NCBI RefSeq assembly: GCF_000298235.1
Contig: NZ_BAHE01000010.1
Span: forward strand, 124,001 to 188,000
Source: Gordonia namibiensis NBRC 108229
GTDB taxonomy: Bacteria > Actinomycetota > Actinomycetes > Mycobacteriales > Mycobacteriaceae
Reading direction: 5' to 3'
DNA: 64,000 nucleotides
Shown: positions 27,267 through 35,471 of the stretch, piece after piece
How positions within the stretch are numbered: the stretch's first letter is position 1
How the letters are laid out: the number at the start of each line of letters is the position of its first letter
Made by a program: the position numbers and the translations under genes
The notes under the pieces: model-generated
Seen by the model: only the letters and a program-made list of their open reading frames with translations
What the model was told of the DNA's origin: nothing
Database searches by the model: none

Positions 27267-27340
27267 CGCAAACCCACCCTTCCTCGGCAAACCCAGCACC
27301 TGCCCGGGTGCTGGGTTTGCCGAAAAAGGGTGGGTTTGCG
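27267..27340. repeat. Long palindromic element, copy B
   Basis: Arms 27267-27300 and 27307-27340 form a 34-bp inverted repeat with two mismatches and the same TGCCCG loop as copy A at 24505. Core sequence is otherwise the same as copy A. It lies between the convergent monooxygenase and PNPOx-like genes, so it can also serve as a bidirectional terminator. Confidence 0.75.
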
Positions 27341-27348
27341 AAGCGGCG

Positions 27349-27771
27349 TCAGACGGGATACCGCTCGGGCTCGGGACCGAATTCGAAGCGGCGCGCGGTG
27401 ATCTCGTCGACGGCGATCTCCACGTAGTTGTATTTCACCGTCGCGATCCACGGACGCAGGGGCAGCTTGTCGGCCGCCTCGATGTCGCCGAACGACGTCA
27501 GGATGCGGGCCGTTCCCTTGGCGACGACGCTCCAGCCGCCGGTGTCGGTGTGGGCGTCGGTCTCGAACGCCACCCGGTCGTTCACGACGAGTTCGGAGAG
27601 CTTCGTCCCCTCGCCGGTGCGCAGGGTGATCTTGCCGTCCGCGGCATGATAGTTGACGGGGAAGATATCGGGTGAACCGTTGACGCTCAACGCGATACGA
27701 CCCAACTCGGCGGAGCCGAGCAGTTCCCACGCCTCGTGCGGGCCGAGGACCTGAACCGGAGTCTCTGTCAT
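27349..27771 (-). CDS. PNPOx-like split-barrel flavin/F420-binding protein
   Basis: 140 residues of the pyridoxamine 5'-phosphate oxidase-like superfamily. Typical segments are LLGSAELGRIALSVNGSPDIFPVNY, KLSELVVNDRVAFETD and GWSVVAKGTARIL. In Mycobacteriales such small proteins bind FMN, F420 or haem and often act as reductases. The cofactor cannot be told from sequence alone. ATG 27771 has an AGAAGGGA site. The gene is co-directional with glpD but separated by the glpD 3' end and about 115 bp. Confidence 0.82.
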   Translation of the reverse strand: MTETPVQVLGPHEAWELLGSAELGRIALSVNGSPDIFPVNYHAADGKITLRTGEGTKLSELVVNDRVAFETDAHTDTGGWSVVAKGTARILTSFGDIEAADKLPLRPWIATVKYNYVEIAVDEITARRFEFGPEPERYPV

Positions 27772-27887
27772 GACCAGTCCCTTCTCTCCCCCACTCTCGA
27801 TCCTGCCGCGGGACAGTGGGATCGAACAGAGACCAACGACCCACCTGTCCGGGACACAAGGTCACCGAACCGGTGGGTCCGACGATC

Positions 27888-29630
27888 TCACTCGGGGACG
27901 GGCACCGGTTCCAGGATCTCCGACCGCGCCTCGGGGGCGGCGGCGCGCAGTGCGTCGGCGGAGTCGTCGTCGGGCTGTTGCTGCGAGGCAACCTCGGCCT
28001 CGACCCGGGCGATGTAGGTCGCGACCTCGAAGTCGCGTTGTTCGGTGGTCCAGTCCAGGATCGGTGCGAGCAGGTCCGCGACCTCGTCGGCGCAGTCGAC
28101 GCCGCGGTGTGAGTACTCGATCGCGATGCGGGTCCGCCGGGCCAGGACGTCTTCGAGATGCAGTGCGGCCTCGTCGATCGCGGCGTAGACCACTTCGACG
28201 CGCAGGTACTGCGGCGCAGCAGCCAGCGGCGCGAGCAGCGACCTGTCTTCCTGGGCGTAGTAGAGCACGTCGTCGATGAGCGAGCCGTAGCGGTTGAGGA
28301 GTCGCCGAATCCGATACGGGTGCAAGCCGTATCGCTGCCCGAGATGCTCGCACTGGTTGATCAGCGCGAAGTAGCCGTCCGCACCGAGCAGCGGCACCCG
28401 CTCGGTGATCGACGGCGCCACCCGGGTGGGGATGAAGTCGTTGCACGCGTCGACGGCGTCGGCGGCCATGACCCGGTAGGTGGTGTACTTGCCGCCCGCG
28501 ATCGACACCAGACCCGGCGCCACGGTGGCCACGGCGTGCTCGCGCGAGAGCTTCGACGTCTCGTCGTCCTCACCCGCCAGCAGCGGTCGAAGGCCGGCGT
28601 AGACGCCTTCGATGTCGTCGTGGTTCAGTTTGGTGACCAGCACCTCGTTGACGCGTTCGAGGATGTAGTCGATGTCGGCCCGGGTGGCGGCCGGATGCGC
28701 GAGGTCGAGGTTCCAGTCGGTGTCGGTGGTGCCGATGATCCAGTGCGTCTCCCACGGGATGACGAACAGCACCGAGTTTGCGGTGCGCAGGATGATCGCG
28801 GTCTCGCTGACGATCCGGTCGCGCGGCACCACGATGTGCACGCCTTTCGACGCGCGCACCTTGAAGTGCCCGCGCTGCTTGGACAATGCCTGCACCTCGT
28901 CGGTCCACACCCCGGCGGCGTTGATGACACAGTGGGCCCGCACCTCGGTGACGTCGCCGTTCTCGGTGTCGCGCACACGGACCCCGAGAACACGATCGGA
29001 TTCGCGGAGGAAGCCGATCACCTGCGTCGAGGTGCGGATGACCGCGCCGTAGTTGGCCGCGGTGCGGGCCACCGTGAGGCTGTGCCGCGCGTCGTCGACA
29101 ACCGTGTCGTAGTACCGGATTCCGCCGATGAGCGAGCTGCGCTTGAGCGCGGGGGCCACGCGCAGGGCACCCGAGCGGGTCACATGCTTCTGCCCGGGCA
29201 CCGATTTCGCGCCGCCCATGCGGTCGTAGAGGAAGATCCCCGCCGCGACGTAGGGCCGTTCCCAGACCCGCTGCGTCAGCGGGTAGAGGAACGGCAGGGG
29301 CTTCACCAGGTGCGGGGCCAGCAGCCGCAGCGAGAGCTCGCGCTCCTTGAGTGCCTCACGCACCAGCCCGAATTCGAGTTGTTCCAGGTAGCGCAGGCCG
29401 CCGTGGAACATCTTCGACGACCGGCTCGACGTCCCCGAGGCGATGTCGCGGGCCTCGACCAGCGCCACTCGCAGACCGCGCGTGGCGGCGTCGAGTGCGG
29501 CACCCACGCCGACCACCCCGCCGCCGATCACGACGACGTCGAACTGTTCCTCACCGAGACGTCGCCACGCTTCGGCTCGGTAGAGCGGGCCCATGTCCGC
29601 CGGCCGGTCCGGGTTGAACTCGGTGTTCAT
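27888..29630 (-). CDS. glpD: Aerobic glycerol-3-phosphate dehydrogenase
   Basis: 580 residues. Membrane-associated FAD enzyme oxidising glycerol 3-phosphate to dihydroxyacetone phosphate and feeding electrons to quinone. The dinucleotide fold is VVVIGGGVVGVGAALDAA, followed by the DIASGTSSRSSKMFHGGLRYLEQ motif of GlpD, WIIGTTDTDWN and SIAGGKYTTYRVMA. It is divergent from glpK with only 54 bp between starts, so promoters overlap. In Mycobacterium the homologue glpD2 also lies next to lpdA. Confidence 0.95.
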   Translation of the reverse strand: MNTEFNPDRPADMGPLYRAEAWRRLGEEQFDVVVIGGGVVGVGAALDAATRGLRVALVEARDIASGTSSRSSKMFHGGLRYLEQLEFGLVREALKERELSLRLLAPHLVKPLPFLYPLTQRVWERPYVAAGIFLYDRMGGAKSVPGQKHVTRSGALRVAPALKRSSLIGGIRYYDTVVDDARHSLTVARTAANYGAVIRTSTQVIGFLRESDRVLGVRVRDTENGDVTEVRAHCVINAAGVWTDEVQALSKQRGHFKVRASKGVHIVVPRDRIVSETAIILRTANSVLFVIPWETHWIIGTTDTDWNLDLAHPAATRADIDYILERVNEVLVTKLNHDDIEGVYAGLRPLLAGEDDETSKLSREHAVATVAPGLVSIAGGKYTTYRVMAADAVDACNDFIPTRVAPSITERVPLLGADGYFALINQCEHLGQRYGLHPYRIRRLLNRYGSLIDDVLYYAQEDRSLLAPLAAAPQYLRVEVVYAAIDEAALHLEDVLARRTRIAIEYSHRGVDCADEVADLLAPILDWTTEQRDFEVATYIARVEAEVASQQQPDDDSADALRAAAPEARSEILEPVPVPE

Positions 29631-29684
29631 GTTCGCCGAGCCTAATTGATCTCGGGCCGCACCACAGCGTGCGACACTGACGGC

Positions 29685-31193
29685 GTGGGCAGTTCAGGCA
29701 AATACGTGGCGGCGATCGACCAGGGCACCACCTCCACCCGGGCGATGATCTTCGACCACAAGGGACGCGTCGTCGGCGTCGAACAACTCGAACACGAACA
29801 GATCTTCCCGCGGGCCGGCTGGGTCGAACACGACGCCGCCGAGATCTGGCGCAACACCCGGCGCGTGGGTGCCGCCGCGCTGGCCTCGGCCGAGCTGACC
29901 GCCAAGGACATCGTCGCCTGCGGGATCACCAATCAGCGCGAGACCACGGTGATCTGGGACCGCGAGTCCGGAAAGCCGGTCCACAACGCGATCGTCTGGC
30001 AGGACACCCGCACCAGCGAGGTGTGCAAAGAACTCGCCGGCGACGTCGGCGCCGACCGCTTCCGAGAACGCACCGGCCTACCGTTGTCCACCTACTTCGC
30101 CGGCCCCAAGGTGCGCTGGCTGCTCGACAACGTCGACGGCCTTCGCGAACGCGCCGAGGCAGGCGAATTGTGCTTCGGCACAATGGATTCCTGGATCGCG
30201 TGGAACATGACCGGTGGCGTCGACGGCGGGCAGCACGTCACCGACGTCACCAACGCCTCACGCACCATGCTCATGGATCTGCGGACGTTGGACTGGGATG
30301 AGGAGATCTGCGAGGAGATGGGCATCCCAATGTCCATGCTTCCCGAGATCCGCAGCTCATCCGGGGAATTCGGCTCGTTGCGCGGGAACGGCCCGCTGCC
30401 CGGCGTCCCGCTGACCGGCATCCTCGGCGACCAGCAGGCCGCCACCTTCGGTCAAGCCTGCCTGAACCCCGGCGAGGCCAAGAACACCTACGGGACCGGG
30501 AACTTCTTGTTGCTCAACACCGGCACCGAGCCGGTCTTCAGCGAGCACGGCCTGCTGACGACAGTCTGCTACCGCATCGGCGACCAGCAGGCGCGGTACG
30601 CGCTGGAGGGATCGATCGCCGTGACCGGGTCGCTCATCCAGTGGCTGCGCGACAATCTCGGCCTCTTCCCGGTGGCGTCGGATGTCGAGAAGCTGGCCGC
30701 GGAGGTCGACGACAACGGCGGCGCGTACTTCGTCCCGGCGTTCTCCGGCCTGTTCGCACCGCGCTGGCGTTCGGATGCCCGCGGCGTGATCGTCGGCCTG
30801 ACCCGTTTCGTCAACAAGGGCCACCTGGCGCGTGCGGCACTGGAGGCCAGCGCCTTCCAGACCCGCGAGGTCATCGAGGCGATGCAGGCCGACGCCGGCA
30901 TGGAACTGTCCACACTCAAGGTCGATGGCGGGATGGTGGTCAACGAACTGCTCATGCAGTTCCAGGCCGACATCCTCGACGTCCCCGTGGTGCGGCCGGT
31001 GGTCAACGAGACCACCGCGCTGGGTGCGGCCTACGCCGCCGGCCTGGCCGTGGGGTACTGGGAGAGCGAGGACGAGATCCGCGCCAACTGGGCCGAGGAC
31101 AAGCGGTGGAAACCCACGATGGTCGAGGAGGAACGGGACCGCCTGTACGCGGAGTGGAACCGGGCCGTCGAGCACAGCTTCGGCCTGGCGTGA
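29685..31193 (+). CDS. glpK: Glycerol kinase
   Basis: 502 residues with GTG 29685 as start, which puts the phosphate-binding [13 protein letters not shown] at the normal place; an in-frame start 13 codons upstream has no support. Other FGGY kinase motifs: [33 protein letters not shown] region, [27 protein letters not shown] and [20 protein letters not shown]. Makes glycerol 3-phosphate for GlpD, encoded divergently. No glycerol facilitator gene is seen next to it. Confidence 0.95.
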   Translation: MGSSGKYVAAIDQGTTSTRAMIFDHKGRVVGVEQLEHEQIFPRAGWVEHDAAEIWRNTRRVGAAALASAELTAKDIVACGITNQRETTVIWDRESGKPVHNAIVWQDTRTSEVCKELAGDVGADRFRERTGLPLSTYFAGPKVRWLLDNVDGLRERAEAGELCFGTMDSWIAWNMTGGVDGGQHVTDVTNASRTMLMDLRTLDWDEEICEEMGIPMSMLPEIRSSSGEFGSLRGNGPLPGVPLTGILGDQQAATFGQACLNPGEAKNTYGTGNFLLLNTGTEPVFSEHGLLTTVCYRIGDQQARYALEGSIAVTGSLIQWLRDNLGLFPVASDVEKLAAEVDDNGGAYFVPAFSGLFAPRWRSDARGVIVGLTRFVNKGHLARAALEASAFQTREVIEAMQADAGMELSTLKVDGGMVVNELLMQFQADILDVPVVRPVVNETTALGAAYAAGLAVGYWESEDEIRANWAEDKRWKPTMVEEERDRLYAEWNRAVEHSFGLA

Positions 31194-31212
31194 CCCACCG
31201 GTCCGGCGTGAC

Positions 31213-31653
31213 TCAGGCGACGAAGTCGGCGAGGACGCCGACGACGCCCGCGCTGCCGCCGAGTGCTGCGGCAGCCTCGTAGGCCGCCTCCCGCAGGGCG
31301 GTCCGCGGAGCCTCGGCCGTCGTCGTCACCGACATGGCCGCGAGGACGCAGTCGAGGGCCCGGGCACGCCGGAAGCAGTCGAGCTGGGCGTCGACGTCGC
31401 CGCGGCGCTGATGCGCGAACGAGTCGAAGTCATGTTGTGCGACAACCACTCTCAACGCAGCCACCCCCGCCGGGTCGGCGCTGCCCTGTTGGCGCCACTG
31501 TCGGATCACGTCGCGGATCTCGGGTGTCGACGCACCCGTCACGTCCATCACCGTGGCGACGAGGAGGTGCAGACACCGGATGATGTCCTCGTCCGGTACC
31601 GCGGAGGCGAGCCGGGCGACGCCCCCGGGCAGCCGATCGACCCGGCTCAACAT
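31213..31653 (-). CDS. Unknown small protein downstream of the type VII-like gene
   Basis: 146 residues, no family recognised. It is largely helical by composition, with a Cys in DIIRCLHLLVATVMDVTGAS and another two later (QLDCFRRARALDCVLAA), and no signal peptide or membrane helix. Its ATG overlaps the end of the upstream Pro/Gly-rich gene by seven bases, so the two are translationally coupled. A partner, chaperone or immunity role for the upstream secreted-type protein is speculation based only on coupling. Confidence 0.6.
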   Translation of the reverse strand: MLSRVDRLPGGVARLASAVPDEDIIRCLHLLVATVMDVTGASTPEIRDVIRQWRQQGSADPAGVAALRVVVAQHDFDSFAHQRRGDVDAQLDCFRRARALDCVLAAMSVTTTAEAPRTALREAAYEAAAALGGSAGVVGVLADFVA

Positions 31654-32978
31654 GTTCGGCTCCTCGTGTCCGGCGACGATGTGTCGCCGCCGGCGGTGCC
31701 GGCGTCGGAGGTCTCCGGCGAACGACCCGGCAGGGTGGGGTCCTCCCCCGGAGTCAGCCGGAAGGCCGGGGTCTCCGACGGTGTCGACGCCCGTTGGGGA
31801 ATCCAGTCGCCGATGACCGGGGGCCCGACGAGTGGCAGATCGCCGACGATCTCCGCGCCGTGCTCCCGGTTGTGCAGATAGGGCGCAGCCTTGTGCTGGT
31901 TGTCGTTGTCGGCTCCGGGTCGGCGGCCCATGGGCGGTGCGCCGGCCGGACCCACCGGTGGGGTGATCCCGGCACGCGGTGTCGCGGCGGGCGGCGCCGA
32001 TGCTGCGGGCGTCGCAACCGCCGGCGACGACGGCGACGGCGACGGCGACAGTGGGAGTGGCCCGACGACCGGGATCGCCCCTCCGCCGATTCCTGAACCG
32101 AAACCCGCTCCTGCGGAACGGGGTTCGTCCACAGCGCCCGTTCGGCCGGAGCCGGCGAAACCGTGCGGGGTGCTGCCCGGGGTGCCCATACCGCCGCGGA
32201 GGAGACCGTCGGGGTCGTCGTCGGCGCCGCCACGGCCGGACGAGCCCGACGAGGAAGCCGACGCCGACACCGGGGTGACGACCGGGGCGGGTCCGCCGCC
32301 CGCCGGTCCCGGAGCCGCACCGTTGGTCGCGACCGGGACCGCGCCGCCACCGGAACGGCCGAAGTCCCCGGCGTCGACCGTGTTCGCGGCCTGACCCCGG
32401 GGCGTCTCGGGACGCGAGCCCAACCCACCTCCGGCGGACATGCCGCCGGTGCCGCGGACCAGATCGTCCGGCCCGGTGGGCTCGGGAAGCGAGTGCTGGA
32501 CGCGTTGCATCGGCGACGAGTACGTACCCGACATGGTGCGGTCCGCCTCGAACCGCACCATCGGCGCGTCCTCGGGATTGTCGCGGAGGTGCTGCTGCAG
32601 TTCGCGCAGCCGACCTTCCTGATCCCGTGTCGCACCGACGATCCCGACCGCGCTGCCCAGTGCCTCGCCGACCACGGTCGCCGTCTCCAGGCTCCGCTGC
32701 ATGGCGTCGGACAACGACTTCCCCGCCTCGAGGGCGGTGTCGGAGGCGCGGCCGCGCAGGTCGTCGTCGAACATCGCCGCCATCCGCTCCGACGCGCGGC
32801 GCACCGCGTCGATCGCCTTGAGGATCGTCTCGACGTCCCCGGCCGCCTGGCCGGGTTCCATGGTGCGGAGGGTGTCGATGATCTCGTCGATGCCCATGCC
32901 GGCCCAATCGGTGCGTCCGCCCCCGAAGGACGGCGCGTTCGACACGCCCCGATTGTTCTGGGCGAACGGCCCTGTCAC
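31647..32978 (-). CDS. Type VII secretion-associated, PPE/WXG-like protein with Pro/Gly/Ser-rich tail
   Basis: 443 residues. The first 150 are helical (MGIDEIIDTLRTMEPGQAAG; RASERMAAMFDDDLRGRASD; GKSLSDAMQRSLETATVVGE), like the two-helix hairpin of PPE/WXG100-type type VII substrates. Residues 160-400 are low complexity, rich in Pro, Gly, Ser and Ala, with GGG runs. The last part is ordered-looking and includes AAPYLHNREHGAEIVGDLPLVGPPVIGDW. No classical signal peptide exists, as expected for type VII substrates. The GTG start lies in a 17-bp tandem duplication. Assignment to the family is by pattern only. Confidence 0.55.
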   Translation of the reverse strand: MTGPFAQNNRGVSNAPSFGGGRTDWAGMGIDEIIDTLRTMEPGQAAGDVETILKAIDAVRRASERMAAMFDDDLRGRASDTALEAGKSLSDAMQRSLETATVVGEALGSAVGIVGATRDQEGRLRELQQHLRDNPEDAPMVRFEADRTMSGTYSSPMQRVQHSLPEPTGPDDLVRGTGGMSAGGGLGSRPETPRGQAANTVDAGDFGRSGGGAVPVATNGAAPGPAGGGPAPVVTPVSASASSSGSSGRGGADDDPDGLLRGGMGTPGSTPHGFAGSGRTGAVDEPRSAGAGFGSGIGGGAIPVVGPLPLSPSPSPSSPAVATPAASAPPAATPRAGITPPVGPAGAPPMGRRPGADNDNQHKAAPYLHNREHGAEIVGDLPLVGPPVIGDWIPQRASTPSETPAFRLTPGEDPTLPGRSPETSDAGTAGGDTSSPDTRSRTC

Positions 32979-33077
32979 GACAACGGCCCCGTCACGACAT
33001 CTCCCCCCACGTCGCGGTGCGCCCGGTCCCGGGCGGATCGGTACGACCCTACCGCGATGGTGGGGTCTCGCCGGTTG

Positions 33078-34481
33078 TCAGTCCAGATCGTCGTGACGGA
33101 CGAGCTGACGCGCCGCCTCGGTGATCGACCCGGACAGCGACGGGTACACCGAGAACGTCTGTGCGAGATCTCCGACCGTCAGTTTGTTCTGCACCGCGAG
33201 GGCCAGCGGGAGGATGAGCTCGGAGGCGTTCGGGGCCACCGCGACTCCGCCGATCACCACACCGGTGGCGGGGCGGCAGAAGATTTTCACAAAGCCGCGT
33301 CGCAGACCGCTCATCTTGGCGCGCGGGTTGGTCGCCAGCGGCAGCATCACGGTGCGCGCGGGGTACTCACCGGCGTCGATGGCCTTCTGCGACACCCCGA
33401 CGGTGGCGATCTCGGGACGCGTGAAGATCGCCGACGCAACGGTTTTCAGCTTGATGGGGCTGACACCCTCGCCCAGGGCGTGGTACACCGCGATGCGGCC
33501 CTGCATGGCGGCCACCGAGGCCAGCGGCAGCAGGCCGGTGCAGTCGCCGGCGGCGTAGATGCCGGGCACCGAGGTCCGGGAGACCCGGTCCACCTGGATG
33601 TAACCGCCCTTGTCGACCTCGACACCGGCGCGCTCGAGTTCGAGGTTCGCGGTGTTGGGGATCGAGCCGACGGTCATCAGCACATGGCTGCCGGTGACGG
33701 TCGATCCGTCGGCGAGATGGGCGGTGACGGTGTCGCCGTCGCGGACGACCTTGTCGGCGCGGGCGTGCTTGACGAGTTCGACGCCGCGTTCGGCGAGGGC
33801 GTCCTCGAGCACCAGGGCGGCGTCCTCGTCCTCATGCGGGAGCACGCGGTCGCGGCTCGACACCAGCGTCACCTTCACACCGAGTTCGGTGTAGGCGTGG
33901 ACGAACTCCGCGCCGGTGACACCCGAACCGATGACGACGAGATGCTCGGGCAGCTCCTCGAGGTCGTAGAGCTGACGCCAGGTGAGGATGCGCTCGCCGT
34001 CGGGCTGGGCGTCGGGCAGGATGCGGGGCGACGCACCGGTCGCGATCAGGACGACGTCGCCGTCGAAGCGCTGGGTGCTGCCGTCGGCGAGGGTCGCGAG
34101 GACGCTGTGGGTCGAGACGCCGACCTGTGCCTCGTCGAGCACGGCGGTGCCGGTGACCAGATTGACGCCCTCGCTGACGAGTCGCGACTTGATGTCGGCG
34201 GACTGGGCGAAGGCGAGGTCGCGCACGCGCTGATGGATCTGCGGGAGCGTGATCAGGGTGTCGTCGGCCTTGATGTTGATGCCGAGGTCGATGGCGCGGC
34301 GGACCTCGGTGCGGATGCCGGTGGAGGCGATGAAGGTCTTCGAGGGGACGCAGTCCCACAGCACGCAGGCGCCACCGATGCCATCCGAATCGATCACCGT
34401 GATGTCGGCTCCGTACGCGGCCGCGGCGAGCGCCGCCTCATAACCCGCTGGGCCACCGCCGATGATGACGATCCTGGTCAC
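33078..34481 (-). CDS. lpdA: NAD(P)H:quinone reductase of the flavoprotein disulfide reductase family (LpdA-like)
   Basis: 467 residues. FAD fold IVIIGGGPAGYEAALAAA, redox-type sequence GGACVLWDCVPSKT, NAD fold VVIGSGVTGAEFVHAYTELG, IYAAGDCTGLLPLA and a C-terminal interface domain. The C-terminal His-Glu pair used by lipoamide dehydrogenases is not evident (SVYPSLSGSITEAARQL), matching Mycobacterium LpdA (Rv3303c), which reduces quinones instead of lipoamide. GTG 34481 is chosen because AGGAG lies six bases upstream. It is downstream of nothing on its strand and may be monocistronic. Confidence 0.9.
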   Translation of the reverse strand: MTRIVIIGGGPAGYEAALAAAAYGADITVIDSDGIGGACVLWDCVPSKTFIASTGIRTEVRRAIDLGINIKADDTLITLPQIHQRVRDLAFAQSADIKSRLVSEGVNLVTGTAVLDEAQVGVSTHSVLATLADGSTQRFDGDVVLIATGASPRILPDAQPDGERILTWRQLYDLEELPEHLVVIGSGVTGAEFVHAYTELGVKVTLVSSRDRVLPHEDEDAALVLEDALAERGVELVKHARADKVVRDGDTVTAHLADGSTVTGSHVLMTVGSIPNTANLELERAGVEVDKGGYIQVDRVSRTSVPGIYAAGDCTGLLPLASVAAMQGRIAVYHALGEGVSPIKLKTVASAIFTRPEIATVGVSQKAIDAGEYPARTVMLPLATNPRAKMSGLRRGFVKIFCRPATGVVIGGVAVAPNASELILPLALAVQNKLTVGDLAQTFSVYPSLSGSITEAARQLVRHDDLD

Positions 34482-34814
34482 TGTGCACTCCTGTCCTTCA
34501 CCGGTATCGCCGCGGCTGCCCTCGTGGGGCACCGCGCGCCCGATGTGGTGTTGTCGAATGGGCGAACTGGCTGGCGCCGGACCGACGGGCGTCCGACTTC
34601 AGTGGTGTCCGACGGCAGATCCGACTGGGTCGAGCCCCGCGGGGTTGTGCGTAGCTCTGGTGTGGCGGACCGTCACATGGTGTCGCGCCATGTACCAACC
34701 TAGTCCGGATCGTTCCGCAACACGCCACGTGGTGGCCCCGCGTGCGTCGTACGCCACTCCTTCGCCCCTGCCTGTCGCCTTTCCGAGTCGCCGTCGACCC
34801 ACTAGGCTCCATCC
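34482..34814. other. Divergent intergenic region between lpdA and the cyclotransferase-like gene
   Basis: 333 bp with no convincing gene on either strand; translated frames are Arg/Pro-rich and lack a codon-bias signal. An inverted repeat ACATGG/CCATGT lies at 34675-34693 (7-base spacer) and could be an operator. Nothing else was recognised. Confidence 0.4.
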
Positions 34815-35297
34815 GTGCCTATATACGCCGCGTACGGATCGAACATGCATCCCGAGCAGATGGCGGAACGCGCGCCGCACTCGCCGATGGCGGGTACGGG
34901 ATGGCTACGCGGATGGCGCCTGACCTTCGGTGGCGGCGACATCGGCTGGGAGGGTTCCCTGGCGACGGTCACCGAGGACCGCGAGGATCCCGACGCCCGC
35001 GTCTTCGTCGTCCTGTACGACGTGACCACCGAAGACGAGGAGCTCCTCGACCGTTGGGAGGGGTCCGAACTCGGTATCCACCGCAAGATCCGCGCCCGCG
35101 TCGACACCGCCGACGGCCCTGTGCTGGCCTGGCTCTACGTGCTCGATGCCTATGAGGGCGGGCTCCCCTCGGCCCGCTACCTCGGCGTCATGGCCGAGGC
35201 TGCGGAGATCGCCGGTGCCCCTGCCGACTACGTGCAGGACCTGCGGTTGCGCGAGTCGCGCAACGTCGGCCCCGGGCCGGGGCCCGTCGAATCCTGA
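34815..35297 (+). CDS. Gamma-glutamylcyclotransferase-like protein
   Basis: 160 residues. The N-terminal YAAYGSNMHPEQMAER is the signature of the gamma-glutamylcyclotransferase fold. LYDVTTEDEELLDRWEG and the ARYLGVMAEAAEIAG C-terminal region agree with that family. The catalytic glutamate is probably in the DRWEG region. The family acts on gamma-glutamyl peptides, but many bacterial members are uncharacterised. The GTG start is at 34815. Length and place match Rv3304 of M. tuberculosis from memory. Confidence 0.8.
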   Translation: MPIYAAYGSNMHPEQMAERAPHSPMAGTGWLRGWRLTFGGGDIGWEGSLATVTEDREDPDARVFVVLYDVTTEDEELLDRWEGSELGIHRKIRARVDTADGPVLAWLYVLDAYEGGLPSARYLGVMAEAAEIAGAPADYVQDLRLRESRNVGPGPGPVES

Positions 35298-35471
35298 CCC
35301 CGACGCCCAGGGCGCGAACGGCCTTCACCTGCTCCTCGAGTAGCGAGGTGGCGCGAACGGCCTTCACCTGCTCCTTGAGTAGCGAGCTGGCGCGAACGGC
35401 CTTCACCTGCTCCTTGAGTAGCGAGCTTGCGAGCGTATCGAAAGGACCCCGACGCCTAGGGCGCGAACGGC
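35297..35471. repeat. Tandem 39-bp repeat with REP-like element and duplicated gene end
   Basis: Three 39-bp units (35311-35349, 35350-35388, 35389-35427), each GGCGCGAACGGCCTTCACCT followed by GCTCCTTGAGTAGCGAG with minor changes. The last runs into a REP-like core (35410-35445, CTCCTTGAGTAGC to GTATCGAAAGGA, imperfectly palindromic). The array is flanked by 26-bp direct repeats at 35297-35322 and 35446-35471 with one mismatch; the right copy contains the stop codon and last codons of the M20 gene. So part of the coding end has been duplicated with the element. Confidence 0.8.

Noticed and set aside
24505..27340. Insertion sequence or transposon
   Set aside because: No transposase or target-site duplication is visible; the paired palindromes are reported as a repeat and not as a mobile element.
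27888..29645. Plus-strand open frame of 495 codons starting at 28158
   Set aside because: Antisense to glpD; no motif.
34498..34812. 104-codon minus-strand frame upstream of lpdA
   Set aside because: Arg/Pro/Gly-rich, no ribosome-binding site or family, and fills a probable promoter region.
35311..35427. CRISPR array
   Set aside because: The units are contiguous with no unique spacers, only three copies exist, and no cas genes are present.
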